64,000 nucleotides of DNA from Malachius bipustulatus (GCA_910589415.1 OU342634.1:44322723-44386722); one strand, 5' to 3'. Shown: positions 45,354-58,175, counted from the stretch's first letter. Program-made: numbers and translations. Notes: generated by a model from the sequence alone, not told the origin.

Positions 45354-45735
45354 ATAGTCAACTTTTCTTTTACTTATCTCTATATAGCCGCCGTGTTTTA
45401 TTTTCATGTCATTCTGATCCTATACTAAAAAAATTAAGGAAACCAAAAGTTTATCACATTGAAAATAAATTTCTTGAAAATTTTATTCTTCTTTTTCCGT
45501 AAAAGAAACCTTTCTTCAACCGAGAATGTCATAAATAACCAAAAGTAAAGCAATGTCAGGTGATATTGCGACGTCACACGACGTCAGTCGATAATGAAAT
45601 TGCTTTTTTTTCGAAAAAGGAAAAAAAAAATGTTATTGATTGTAATAGATTTCTGGTTTTCTAAATTTTTTGAATACAGAATGACATAAATCAAAAATAT
45701 GGCGGCCATAATAAAAACAAAATTTGACGAACGGC
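45354..45735. repeat. Foldback and dispersed repeat, copy 2
   Basis: 45365-45460 pairs imperfectly with the inverse of 45620-45735: tagccgccgtgttttatttt with tggccgccatatttttgatt, and then both continue tatgtcattct or catgtcattct. The left half also matches 38325-38467 in inverse orientation. Confidence 0.5.
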
Positions 45736-45739
45736 TTAT

Positions 45740-48700
45740 GTAAGCTAACAAAAAATTATTTAATAGTTTACAATAACAAGAACGATAAAAAACAAGAAAA
45801 CTTCATAGCAGCCCGGGACGCAAATAAAAAAATCTTAATAAAGGTTCATGAATCTCCTGATTACATAGCATATAGCATGCAGGTAAATTTAAAGCGAGAA
45901 CAAGGCTCTAAGAGACCATGTGTGAGCATGTGATCTTATTTCTTTTGAAAAGTAATTTCCATTACATGATAACCGTACATTTTCTTCTACAGCCACATAA
46001 GTGTGACGCGTAATATCCATGCCGTCATATTTTAATTCGCATGGGAGCAGTGATATAGGGAGAGAACCACTGAGATGAGACTATGGAGAGGCATAATGCC
46101 GCGGAGTGCACAACAAACACATTTAATGAGTACACAACTCCCTGTGTTTATCTATATTTTGTGCTACAAGGAACTGTCACAGAGTTTAATTAACAAATGA
46201 CGGCATAGATCATTAATCAACAATTACGGGCAAATTGACGTGATTAAGTGCGACGTTGCTTCTCTTCTCGCTCATTAAAAACTTCCAAATGAATCTGCTA
46301 GCTGCCAGGGTGTGAAATAACAGATTATAGCCAATATACGACTTTCATGAAACGCCCAATTTAAAAGCCGGGAGAACAGGAGGGTGGTTCCTCATTTCGG
46401 ATTCATTAACTTTCTTCTCATTATTAATTGGTAACAGTACTGGCACCAGCAAATGGACATTTTTCATGGAAAGTGTAGCTGAAATTAAAAATTTCTCTTA
46501 TATTGCGAAAAAACACTTTTAATTGTTTTAGGAAAATAATTAAAAATGTATCTCTTCCACTTAAATTATTATCATTGTCAATATACCGATTACTTATTAT
46601 AGATCATAAAATGTTTGTTATAAAATAATCTTAAAATATCCACCTACTTTAATAATTTATTATTCCCTCTTTATTTTACTACGCCACAGTAACCGTAAAC
46701 ATGTGCATTCCTCTCTCTTATGAAAATCATACTGTAACATAAAATCTTTTATCGTCCCCTAAATTATATATTATATAAAGACAAACATTAAAGCTATCAC
46801 GATTCGTTAAGCGTCGGTTAAAAATAAAATACGACTGGTATACACGGATCGTATGATGTTTACAGATGCCTTTGATTCAATTTTTAAAATTATCATCAGT
46901 ATAGAAGGACCACAAAGCTGCTGTTTGATAACTACCATGTCGGCTTTCTTGATCTAATTTTACAGCTCAATTGCCCTTATCAAAAATGCCAATAAAATGT
47001 TACAAGCATATCGTTACACGGGACATAAACTTTTCAGAAATTGTATCTGTCTACTCGTGTACCTATATCCTACGTGAAATTTAAAATTGTTTCTTGTCTC
47101 AAGTATAACAGGCGATAATAATAATAATTTACATTAACATCCATATTCATAAACGATAATTTCCTAAATTAAATAGGTATACGTAATATTCACTTATCTC
47201 CATCTCATTCTAATGCATATAAACTGTATATTTCCCTCCCATTTATTTAATTATTTTCCAGGTTTTACAGGGCCGAAACGCTTTTTGAATAGGGACATAA
47301 AAATTTAATAACGTTTTTGAGATCTAATAGCAAATCATGTTTCATGTTCATTTTGTAAAAAATTAGTATCCATATAAAAAAGAAATCGAGATAAGTACAT
47401 TACCTATTTTAGGGGCGGTGATTTGGCAACAGCGTTATGACTGAAATAAGGGACCATCCGGTTCTCTCCTTAGGGAGCCACGAGTGGTCAACAGGAGCAA
47501 TTATCGGGGGTAGCAGGATCCGGGTCGACAGCGATCGTCATTGATTATAAATATATTATGCAATATGTCGTACTCTATCTAAATTAATGATATGCATCTT
47601 ATAAAAAAACCCTGGGACAAACCTCTACCCATATTGGGCTCTTTAGAGTAAGGTTTGCAAGGTAAATCGTAACTTAGTTTGTTTTTGTTATTACTATTGA
47701 AACCATTTCACTTCTGCGCAGAGTATTTCGTGCACTGTTTAGAAATCTTGTATTTGTTTCCCTAGCAACAAAGTAATAATCCACTTGGAACTAAATTGGA
47801 ACTCAATAAATGTCCTTGCGTCATTTTCATGATTTTTATTTCGATTTCTTGACTTATTTCAATAAGCTGTCTAAAAAATGTTGTATGTATCTCTTGAGCG
47901 AAGTTATGGTGCTTTCGAATGAGTTTTTGTCTCACCTTTAACCTAGACCAAAAATCTCATTTTCAAGTGCCAAAGTTCAATTTTGCACATTAAGTGCATA
48001 AGTCTGGTGAGAACTTTTTGCTTGCCACTAGAGATACAAAAATATTGGATTCATGGATTCTATCACAAAATTAATTATTTTAATGGATAATGTATAATAT
48101 ATCTATAAGGTATAACATTCTCTATAGTTGAGAAGTGAAGTAATAGTATAATAATAATTATCTATAATAGTAGATATGGAACTGATATGCCAAATTCTGC
48201 GAATATCGAAATTGCCCAGATAAACCTCATAAAGAACAAAGTAGTTCGTGAAGACAAGCCAAAACATCTATGAACAATGAAATTGCATTGTATAGTTCAA
48301 CTGGCAATCAATTCTAACATTTGTAGTCGCATATTTAGAACAATACGTCGGTTCCTCTCCGTATTAAGGGCGTCACATGGCTTAATTACACTACCATTTC
48401 CCATTGTGTCAACCTGTCCACATATCCAAGAGCAATTAAGACCGCGTTTCCGTAAATGCAATTACAAGAGACCTGGAGACAGTGTCTAGAAATAGCTCGA
48501 CGTTTGTGTGGTCCGCGATGTTCCAAATCCTTGCTAATATAAACATTAGGGGTCTATACACACGTCACCGGGATGAGAGACAATGTAACGAATGGCCTTT
48601 TGTGTCTAGTTTTTGCAGCCAGATAAGAGGAGATATGGAGATCAGTCGGTCGATCTCGCTGATTTGTGTCTATTGTGCAGATGCGGGCGCATTCCCGTAG

Positions 48701-49949
48701 ATTTTATAAGATAAAATTGTGTCACGACGATTTATTTACTGATTGGTCGGTGGAGTTTGAAGTTTGAAAGGACATACTTTGTCTTGCATGCGAAATCAAT
48801 AAACCTTTATCCTCGAAAAGGCTAGTATGTTACTATCCAGGTAACATAATTTACATTAATTTGATTATATGCACTTTCAATCTATTTACAGAAGGTTATT
48901 GTTGTTTCCTGAATAGACAGCAATCTAAAAAATACTGAATAATTGAAAAAATCGGCGCGTTTGAAATTGAATATAAATGTTGACTTCTTGTTGGACAACA
49001 AACTATTTCAACTTTCTTTTGGGGCACTCAATAATATAGAATCGAAAAATCTAATTCACGTCTCCAAATCAGTCAGAAGGATGATCAAATACTCTGGAAT
49101 TATTCAATGCAATCGTCTTTGCTCCTCATTTCAGTAAAATTGGAACATCACGTAAGATTACTCAATAAAGTATCACCAATTATAGGAAGGGGTAAAGTGT
49201 TTTTAATTATTTTGGCCAGTGAGCAATCAGTTAATAAAGAAAAATGGTGCCGTTGTAGGTATACGCGTATCTTTTGCTCAAAAGTATTTTCCGTTCAAAC
49301 GGGTGAAGGTGTGACGGGTGAAGAAAGAAGCCTCAGAGAATTCCCATGATACCAAACTTCAAACCAATCATAGTTTTGATGGTGTGAGATGGGTAAGAAT
49401 CAGACTATGCAGAATCCTGTCTATAGTGCCATCTAATTAAAAAAAAAACTAATTCAGGGAAGGAAAACGAAATCGCAATCCCATCAGTTTGGTTATTTTT
49501 TTGTAAGAACATAATTACGATAGATATTAAGATCTGATCTCAACCCCTGCTGAAATATTACAACTTTGAAGAGAATAGGTGAGGATGATGATCGAAGATT
49601 TGACAACGACAACGTGGCTGATGGTATCTGCAATTCGTAAAGGAAAGAAAATACGGTATTTTTAAGTTGCTTACCATTACTAAATACAAAACCCCGTTCC
49701 TCTGACAAGGGTTAAATATTTGTTGTCCGAGTTGTCGTAATTTCGCACTCAAATAATACACGAGCAGGTCTCTCTTGCATGTCTTCTTCATTTTGAGGCT
49801 ATGCCACAACGAGGGCTACGTCTACATCTCCTGAAATTTTGACAAAAGTTGGCAAAGAGATGCGGTCGGACCTGTCGAATTCTAGAGGTTTACTTTCATA
49901 GCTAGCAATATTGTCCGTTTCCACTTTTGCCCAGGGCCCAGGGTTCTTC
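45740..49949. other. Non-coding stretch with GC-richer patches
   Basis: The patches 46000-46440, 47410-47530 and 48270-48720 are GC-richer than the AT-rich surroundings. They hold several possible homeodomain and other transcription-factor words. I see no exon with splice signals or a recognisable peptide. They are candidates for conserved regulatory DNA. Confidence 0.25.
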
Positions 49950-51037
49950 ATGTGAGGTCTGTTCAGATAATACGCGAACTTATTTCATAAAACAAAAGAT
50001 GCTTTTTTTAGAAGTCAAATGTCTGGGCTCTCTTCAAAGTAGATACTCTCCTCCCCAACGCACGCACTCCACGGGGATTCCATTTGTTGGAACAGTCCTC
50101 GGCATCTTTTGTAGTGTCGTTCAGCTCCCTCGTCGCATCTACCTTTAATCTCGGGAAACGTCTCAAATGTTCTACCTCTCAAGGGTTTGTGATAAACTCG
50201 CAATCTCGGCATGCGATAGATTGGGTTTATTGGTCCATTAAGGTCAGGATCGCCATTCGGTAGAAGGTGGTGGAGAGGTTGGAGACACTTACTTGGTTTT
50301 AATGGGTTTTATTAACAATTAACAAGTACATGGTTAAACTTAACTAATAAGATTAATTGAATAGGTGTACCAATTAATCGAACTAATCAGCATCATGATA
50401 ATAATAATACTCTCTTGTTACATTACATATCTAGCTCTATTTATATTCTATGTAGTTCGAGGTCGCTGGAGGTGCTTACATGTCTAGAAACTCAACGATG
50501 CTTAAGTCGGCAGGGCCGCGTGATTGTTTATAAACAAGTTTGTTTTATTAGTTCAATGCCAGGCTACGCAAGACATCTGTTTGTATACTTTAATTGTCTT
50601 ATTGATAATATTTAGTTGTTACCAATTCAGGTAATAATCTTTGGTTTCCCTTACAGGTTTTTTAAGTTTAGGGAACCAGTAAAAGTCACAAGGAGTAAGG
50701 TCAGGTGAGTAAGGGTGGTAGGTAATAACCATGATCGACTATTTGGCCCGAAACTCAAGAGTTCTGAAAGAACAGGAGCACTGTCGTAATGGAAAAACTA
50801 GTCACCACTCCTCCACATTTCTGACCTTTTGCTAACGTATGGCGTCTCTCAGAAGTTTCAGAATATCAATATAGTAAGTCTGGTTCCTTGTGGAGCTTTG
50901 AGGAAGGTACTTACCCCGGTGAACAGTCCCCTGCTTTAGTATAAAAGTCAGCACCACATTGAAATTGATTTTTTTTTAAGTGAATATCCTAAACCCATGA
51001 TTCATCACCTGTTATGATCCTTGACAAGAAGTTTTCT
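49950..51037 (-). pseudogene. Mariner (DD34D-type) transposase remnant with an insertion
   Basis: Minus strand. It starts at ~51037 with ENFLSRIITGDESWV, which holds the first catalytic Asp. DSAP (second Asp, ~50785) and TPCDFYWFPKLKKPV (third Asp, ~50665) follow in different frames. After PKLKKPVRET the similarity stops at ~50638. It resumes at 50213 with KPLRGRTFETFPEIK and ends with the C-terminal mariner pattern through ESIYFEES at ~50020. tgaggtctgttcagataata at 49953 is a plausible mariner terminal repeat. The N-terminal DNA-binding half and the other terminal repeat are missing. Frameshifts make it dead. Family assignment rests on GDESWV, CDF and the C-terminus. Confidence 0.65.
50214..50637. 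other. Insertion splitting the mariner pseudogene
   Basis: About 420 bp lie between two parts of the transposase that should be contiguous. No coding content, clear inverted ends or target duplication is visible. It may be a small non-autonomous element or solo LTR. Confidence 0.4.
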
Positions 51038-51039
51038 TC

Positions 51040-53146
51040 TTCTTATATACCCGGGCTTTGTCAATCTGGGTCTCTCTTTGATAGGGTGGTGGAAGCATGT
51101 GGGACAGTGAAGGTGGCTGGCCGTCGCATCTCGGTCTGTCCAACGAGGAGCAGCGTATATCATTTTGATAAGCTCGATCAAAAATAAAATTAATTCAATC
51201 CAATAAATGAATAAAAATTCACTTCTTTACAATGTTCAGCAATATCTGCAATCGGAAAACAGCGTTTTTCAACAGCTCATATGTACAAATGTAGGAACAC
51301 CAAGCAAATTCCTCTTTTAAACCTACTGGAGTCGCGAAATTCAAACAGTCCGCGTAGTTTCTGAAAAGACCTCGTACAACAGGCTGCTCCACGGTCTTTT
51401 CTCTTGCCAAGCTCTCCCTCGACTATGTATAAATCGGGCACCATGCCAAAGATTTGAAAACGTATTTATGATGGTGTCTCATACACCCGTGCGACGAAAA
51501 GCCAGCCCCAGGTGATGCTTTCCTGAGGTTAAGAAGTGACAGAACTACCGGGGCTTTTTGCGCCACCAATCGGTTTACGGTTAACGCCATGGTAATTCTC
51601 AAGTGGTACCACGTTGCTAAATCCACACGTTTTGAACATTATAAGCATGGCCGGATTGCAAATGCCTTGAATTCGAACCAGCTACCATCAGTGGAGCTTA
51701 GGGGCCAAATAATGAAGAAATGGTAGACGGTCAAAACTAATTACGTGATGTTCTGAAATTCATTCATAAAAGAACTTAAATGGAATATTTTTTATTGTAC
51801 GTAGATATTTTGTGAAACTGGGTCTCAAAAAAACATTTTTAGATGTAATATTTTTGAATATTCTATTTGAGCATGTCAAGTATTTAATTTAATCAGGTAT
51901 ATGAGTTAATGGTCGTTTGCGGGAGTTTTGATTAATGTTAACTAAGAGTTATCGTAATATTAGGGCAGTGTTTCTATTACTGCGGCATTAACAGTCGTTT
52001 AACTCTTTAAATACCTAAAGACTAGATATATACTGATAGTACTACTAAAAATAAATGGTCATAAATGTGCAGCATAAGTTTTTGCCTTAAATTCCTTTTG
52101 CCTTTTAAATTAAAGGTATGATTATTTTAACATTAATTCAAGCTCAAATTAACCTAAATTATTTAATTAGTAAGGCAATTTTAATGACTAGTAATTAGGT
52201 ATTTATATAAGTATAATAATTTAAAACCGGATGTCGTGTATACTTTAATCTATTATACTCCGCAAGATATAATAAATACGTAAGAAGTTTATAGAGGAAG
52301 TACATTGTTAACTATTGCATGTAATTACATGACAAAATAACTTAAATAAATGCAAGCAAATGCTATTATAGACGTGGTGCATAAAAAGCGCAAAGAACGT
52401 CCTGGACTTTCACATGAACGATATAAATGAAAAAGTTTGAAAAGAACCATCACGTATATTTAATTTCATTGTCGTTGACGTTATTATAAATTATAACTTA
52501 CTCTTGTCGTGCATGAGTTGCAAGAAGTTGTCTGCCTCAAAAGTACCATCTTATTGTCCATTTAAACACGGGGTTTGTTTTTCAATTCGTACAGACCGCA
52601 TTCCATTAACATTAAATTCTTGTAGAGGTTATAAATTTCTTCCTCGACCGCGTTCGGTTTGTACAGAAACTGCGTTTAGGTAAAAAGTTATTGAGAAAGA
52701 GATCGTTGAACAAATCTCGCGTCGTATTTAAAAGAAAATTACAACCCATTATACTTTATCTTGGAGTGAACGCTCTGATGGGTATAAAAAGGTTATTTTA
52801 TCGATATATTCCTTCTGGAGGCGACCTAATATGGGATCCAGGTGCACCTTTTTAGTGAAAATTCGTTCAAACATTTTACTATTTATCGAATTCATGTTAT
52901 ATCCATGAGCCGCGCGGGACAAAAGCCTTCTGTCTGAAAGAGCCTTTCAAAGAAAAAGCTTTGTAAATTCATATTGTATTGAAATTCATTAAAACGACGA
53001 TAATTAATATTATAGTCAGCAACCGTAGCTAAGTCTTTTTCTAGGGTTATTTAAATTTTTACTGCGATATTAAATCGCAAATAGTGAATACATTATAGGA
53101 ATAATAAAACGCGAAGCATACTTAAATTATTATGTAAATATTTTGC
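51040..53146. other. Non-coding stretch
   Basis: 51040-51660 is less AT-rich and may be transposon-derived, but no frame has a recognisable motif. From 51700 to 53146 the sequence is AT-rich and featureless. Confidence 0.25.
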
Positions 53147-53161
53147 AAAATGAAATATCTT
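53147..53161. repeat. Target-site duplication, 3' side of the Jockey-like insertion
   Basis: aaaatgaaatatctt is identical to 54915-54929. It lies directly next to the A-rich tail (T-rich on the plus strand) of the retrotransposon. Confidence 0.85.
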
Positions 53162-54914
53162 TTTATTTTTTATTTAATTGTCATTACAATCTAGCCCGTG
53201 GCTAATAAGTAACTTATTTCTATTCTTAAAATACTAAATAAAACTGAAGATCTAAAAGTCACCCATTAGTGTCTCTTAAGTATTGCTAATTAACTATCTG
53301 TGGCACTCTTTTCTTGTGCACTCATACAAGCTCAGAGTTGCTTTTATCACTACACTATATTTACACTAACTCGAAAGGCTTCTTCCTTTTGAGTCTTCTC
53401 ACTAAGTTCGTATTGTCGAGGAGCTGGATTGCCTCTACATTTACGTGTTGTAGTAGTCTTTCTTCGTGACTTCTTGCAAACTTCTGTATTTCACTGGACA
53501 CAATTTCAATTTTCAGGTCCCTATGGAGATCGTCATTTCTAATGTACCGCAAGGTGCATCTACAATGTTCCTCAACACTTTATTTTGAAACGTTTGGATA
53601 ATTTTTATGTTACTTTTTTTGGTACAGCCCCACAGTTGTATTCCATAGGTCCAAACTGGCTTTAGTATTTGCTTGTATAATAGTAACTTATTATGCACTG
53701 ACAAGGCTGAACTTCGTCCTAAGAGCCAGTACATTTTACCATATCTAATTTTAAGTTCTTGTTTTTTCTTTTTAACATGAGCTTTCCAACGAAGCTTACT
53801 GTCAAGTGTAAATCCAAGGTACTTCGCTGTGTTGGCGTATGGCACTATCTGCCCATTGATTATCAAAGGTACATGCTCTGTTGTTCGTTTATTAGTGAAA
53901 TTAATATGAATTGATTTGGTTTCATTAAGTTTAATTTTCCACTTATTCGTCCAGGTTTTAAATTTATTAATTGCTGTTTGCAATCTGTCTGCTGTTTCTC
54001 TACCGTCTTTACCTACAGATATAATGGCAGTATCATCGGCGAAGGTTGCTATGGTATTGTGTTCTAGTTCTGGAAAATCAGATGTGCAGAGCAGGTAGAG
54101 GACCGGGCCCAGCACACTACCTTGCGGCACTCCAGCTTTAACTCTTCTTAAGTTAGAATAGGAATCCTCTTGTTTAATCCTGAAATATCTGTCTGTTAAA
54201 TAAGATCTCAATATTTCAGTGTACTGTTTTGGGAGGATATGTCCCAACTTCTGGTGCAGTCCCTCATGCCATACTTTATCGAAGGCTTGTGCCACGTCTA
54301 AAAAAACTGCCGAACAAACTCTTTTCTCTTCCAATGCCTTTTCAATAATATCAGTTATTCGATGAACTTGTTCTACCGTAGAGTGTTTATTTCTAAATCC
54401 AAACTGGTGACTTGGGATCAGATTTTTATTTTTGAAGATTGACTGCATTCTTTTTAAGAGCAATTTCTCAAAAAGTTTAGATAGAATAGATAGTAGTGAA
54501 ATAGGTCTATGTGAACTGGTTTCATGTGGGGGCTTACCTGGTTTCGGTATCATTACGATTTCAGCTACTTTCCAGAGTTTGGGCACATATCGCAATCTAA
54601 ATGCAGCATAAATTAGATTTGTAAGTTTTACCAATGCTACCCTTGGAAGATGTTGTAATATTTCGCCTGTTATCAAGTCAAAACCAGGAGCTTTTTTTGC
54701 CATGATGTTGGTTCTAATTTCATTATGCAGATATCACCAATAAGAAATGAAAACGGAATCTGGGCTAGAAGCAATGAAGAAAAAGCAGAACGCTTCGCTG
54801 AGCACCTAGATAGCATCTTTCAACCACATGAGATACATGACGAGGAAGTGCTTGAGGACAATTGTATGCAAAATGAAAAGGAAACAATCATGCCTGTTTC
54901 CCCTGCGGAGGTGA
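53162..54914 (-). mobile_element. Jockey-like non-LTR retrotransposon with 5' inversion
   Basis: A 1.75-kb, 5'-truncated insertion on the minus strand, ending in an A-rich tail at 53162-53182 and flanked by 15-bp target duplications. The 3' portion (53162 to about 54722) encodes reverse transcriptase. The adjoining upstream ~190 bp (54723-54914) is the next part of the same ORF2, but is turned round to the plus strand. The break is at the codons for K-N-E-I, whose DNA aaaatgaaat also occurs in the target. This is the structure known from twin priming in LINE-1. Confidence 0.85.
53361..54722 (-). pseudogene. Jockey-like ORF2 reverse transcriptase, 3' part
   Basis: Reading the minus strand from the inversion point: NEIRTNIMAKKAPGFDLITG, YVPKLWKVAEIVMIPKPGK, HRPISLLSILSKLFEKLL and HQFGFRNKHSTVEQVHRI. 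Palm motif A follows (FLDVAQAFDKVWH), then GVPQGSVLGPVLYLL and the catalytic box FADDTAII (about 54030-54043). The thumb has KIKLNETKSIHINF and AKYLGFTLDSKLRWKAHV, and the C-terminal region has LYKQILKPVWTYGIQLWGC. Near 53555 a single-base frame break shifts the reading to RYIRNDDLHRDLKIEI, which ends KRKKPFELV at the natural stop 53361. Endonuclease and ORF1 are absent. Only one lesion and an otherwise intact RT show that the insertion is fairly young. It cannot retrotranspose by itself. Confidence 0.9.
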
Positions 54915-54924
54915 AAAATGAAAT
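54723..54924 (+). pseudogene. Inverted 5' segment of the Jockey-like ORF2
   Basis: The plus strand reads ISPIRNENGIWARSNEEKAE, FAEHLDSIF and SPAEVKNEI. This is the linker that directly precedes the APGFD motif of RT in Jockey-clade ORF2. In the element it would adjoin the minus-strand part at NEI, so it is inverted in place. The open frame runs on to 55003 only by reading into flanking DNA. Confidence 0.85.
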
Positions 54925-54929
54925 ATCTT
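54915..54929. repeat. Target-site duplication, 5' side
   Basis: aaaatgaaatatctt is identical to 53147-53161. Its first ten bases coincide with the element sequence at the inversion breakpoint, so the border is ambiguous by that amount. Confidence 0.85.
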
Positions 54930-57527
54930 ATAGGGAATTTTTTTCTCTTTCAGTTCTTTTAAGCCAATTCAAACTTTATTTGAAATCTTCTTCTAAAAAA
55001 TGAATCAATTTCAAAACCTGGAGCATAACTTCATTTAGGGGTGAGACCTTTCATTAGATACCATTTTTGAACTTCCCCTTCATACCCATCTAAGTCGTTC
55101 CGATAAAAAAAAATAATGATAACAATTCATATCATGTCAAAAGTAATTAAGGGTGCATACTTTTAAAACGGACACTCTGTATTACAGTGCATCAGACACA
55201 GCTGGTTCAAATATTCCAAAACTCAATTTGAAGCCCTAACAAGCTGATCCTCATAAGATTGCCCTCATTGTCTTTAAACCAGATTAGTTACATGGTGATA
55301 TGTATTTAGTTCCAGACATCCTGAACACATTATGTCTAGAGAGCTTAATACTGCTATTTGAATCGCCAGTCCAGAAGATATCCCGCTTGATAGCTGCAGT
55401 ACCAATTACTATTTGTTAAAATTGGAAAATTTTGTCTCTCTTGACGGCTTCTTTTGTCCATTTAGCTTTGTAGAATAATCAATTTATAGTTTTTTTCGGT
55501 CGCCTATTTAAATAAATAAATTATAGAGTAGCTGTTATAGTTCTGCGTAAATAAATTTCTATTTTTGATGAATGAACTTAAAAATATCTCAAAGTTTATA
55601 TTTTATATTGTTTTAAGTTAATTGTTTCGGAAAAATATATCCATCTCCATCGTATCCATACTGATGGACCGCAGTCCATAACAACCTGGTTTTAGTCCTA
55701 CTTGATAGATGTGTTGGGCGAGGGTTGTCTGTGTGAAAGTATTCAAGCAGCATATTTGTGCGATCGCTAGAGGAACACAATCTCATCTTTGTTACGTGAA
55801 ATCTTACCAATTGTTTTTATATGTGAAAATCATATTTTAAAGACTATAAGAACAGGATTCCTGTAAATTAGGAATTATTTATTGTGACAGATCACCTCCG
55901 GCTATTATAATATTTAGGAAAACAGACATGACATGCATTACCATTTTTTTTTTTAATTTTGATGTAGTCATGAGGAAAAGCACACCTATTAATATTTAAC
56001 AACACGCGGAAATGATGGAACATGAAATTCTACTCTAATTTGGCGAACGCTTATTATTTATTAAATTTTGAATCGAATTGATGTAATTTGTCAGGATCTG
56101 TATGCATTACCAATATGGGTTTGTACATTAAATGAGTAATTGAGTTTTCATTTCACACGTGATTATTGCAAACAATATGTAATATGATAAATATTTCAGC
56201 GGTTAGGTATATGGATATGGAATCCCTCGTGTTGGCACGTATCCAGTTTCAACTTGAATATTAATAAACCAAATAACATTACTTGTCTGTATCACGAACT
56301 GCCTAGTCATCAATTGTGCTCAATTTTGTAACAAGTAATGATTAATAATTTTACTTTTAAATGTTTGATTTTTGGAATAGTTTGTGGAAAAATTCATATT
56401 AGTACTTTCTTTAGACCTTACACAATACCCGGAGCTACATTACTTACTTATTATTTGATTAGAGATTTGAAATAATAGAGAAAGTTACAGCATCATTTTC
56501 TAACTGTTGAAACCCTGATGTAGTTCTAGCTGATAACACTTCTTATGAAATAATGAAAAATATTCATATTTTTGAATATAGTTTCACTTGAAGCATCCTT
56601 AACAGTAAGATTATATCAGTTATTACCCAATTTCTTTCTTAACCTTTTTTCAGAGACCATCTCTCCTTCTAAAGGTTAATTTTCGCTCGTTACCTCACGA
56701 GAAGGGAATGAATTATTCAAATTTGCCATGTCTCTGGAACAATAACGCCTCTAAGAGCCCGTGCCCATGTCTAAGGCACTCTGCGCGTGTAATGGAGGCT
56801 TCTTCATCCCCAACTTGGTTCTATTCATACTCAAACTTCATGGCTCTCCAGATATGACACGTTAGTAGTTATCTAGTTCGGCATGCGACTCTGAAATAAG
56901 AATCGAACTAGACAGTCCCTCTATTCTCGGTTCCATTCGCATTCGTAAGAAATTGCACGACAACAAAGTATACTTTTGCAGATTCATTCGGGAAGCGACG
57001 CTGGAATGAGATTGCTGCTGGAGAATTCCGCGCCCATGAGGCCTGTAATGGAGTTCTATCATCCCCTATTAAGGCGATAACGTCGGTCTTTACGGTCCTT
57101 ATGACGGGGGAGACTTATTCAGTGTCTGTTTCATTGTCCTTCTGCTGGAGGATCGGTGAATTAGCATGCTGGTAAAAGGAAGGATCGGAAGGGAACGACC
57201 AGTCGGTGGATTGTTGCCGAAATAGTGGTCTGGATACAGAAGACAGTGTTGCCGGTTGTGAGAAGAAGGCTGCTGATTTCTACTAGGGTGTGAAAACTTA
57301 TCATAACCGCAATTTTTCCTATTGCTTAGAACTAATTTGAATATAGACGCGAAAAAGCAAACAGAAATTACATAAATTTTTTTTTATAACTTAGAGGTGT
57401 AATCAATTTATTTTTATAACTGCAATTATATGTATTATAAAAATTGAGGAAATCTAAAAGTATGATAAAATGTATGTTCTAAGCCCTTACTTTGTAAAAT
57501 ATACCAACGACCTAGCGCTCGTAATTA
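54930..57527. other. Non-coding stretch with GC-richer patch
   Basis: On the minus strand, 55613-55810 is open for 65 codons ending YGYDGDGYIFPKQLT and is moderately GC-rich. I recognise no family and see no good acceptor, so it is at most a weak exon candidate. The patch 56640-57290 is GC-richer and may be conserved regulatory DNA. The remainder is AT-rich. Confidence 0.25.
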
Positions 57528-58117
57528 TACAGGGTGTTTCTTAATAACATGCGAATATTTAAGGAGGTTATTCTTGGGTCAATTTTGAGAAAAAAACTTT
57601 ATATGAACGTATGTCCTAAAAGTCTTAACTTTTGAACTACAGGGTGCTAAAATTTAAAGAAAAAAAACTTGTTTTTTATTATAACTGTGATATTAGCCTA
57701 GATATTTTTTTGAAATTTGGTACACGCCTTCTATGCATCAACATGCATTTCATGAGGCGAAAACAATTTTAGTACTTTTACCAGTGGCGTCTGTACGGGT
57801 TTTGAATTAAATGCTTTTGAAGAAAAATATGTTACGCCACTGCTTTTTCTTAAAGTAAAAATTATTTTTGAAGTCCCCATCCCTTTCCAAGCAAATGTGG
57901 TCTCTTGATTTTTTTCCGTTTGACGTACTGTTTTTGCATAAAAAAAATAACACTCAATCATTAACACCGCGGTAGACCACTTATAAGAACAATAACTTTG
58001 AACAGTTTATTTAAGAAAATAATTTTTAAACCGCAAAATTATGAAAAAAAGTAATCTACATACATTTTGGAATAGTAACAGAAAATTGATAACTAAACGC
58101 ACAACGAAACAAATTAA

Positions 58118-58175
58118 ATCAGGTGTTGGAAATGTCCACCTCCTGCAAGTATGCATGCCTCAGCTCTTCTTCTCA
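58118..58175 (-). pseudogene. Transposase C-terminal remnant in the foldback centre
   Basis: The minus strand reads RAEACILAGGGHFQHLI and a stop. The ending GHFxHLI parallels NHFEHLI at the C-terminus of the 17518-18862 transposase and GHFENRF in the 992-2012 copy. This links the foldback to the DD41D-type family as an internal-deletion derivative. The remaining ~300 residues are gone. Confidence 0.65.

Noticed and set aside
54725..55003. Independent 92-codon plus-strand gene
   Set aside because: Its first two thirds are the inverted ORF2 segment of the Jockey-like element and the remainder reads into flanking DNA.
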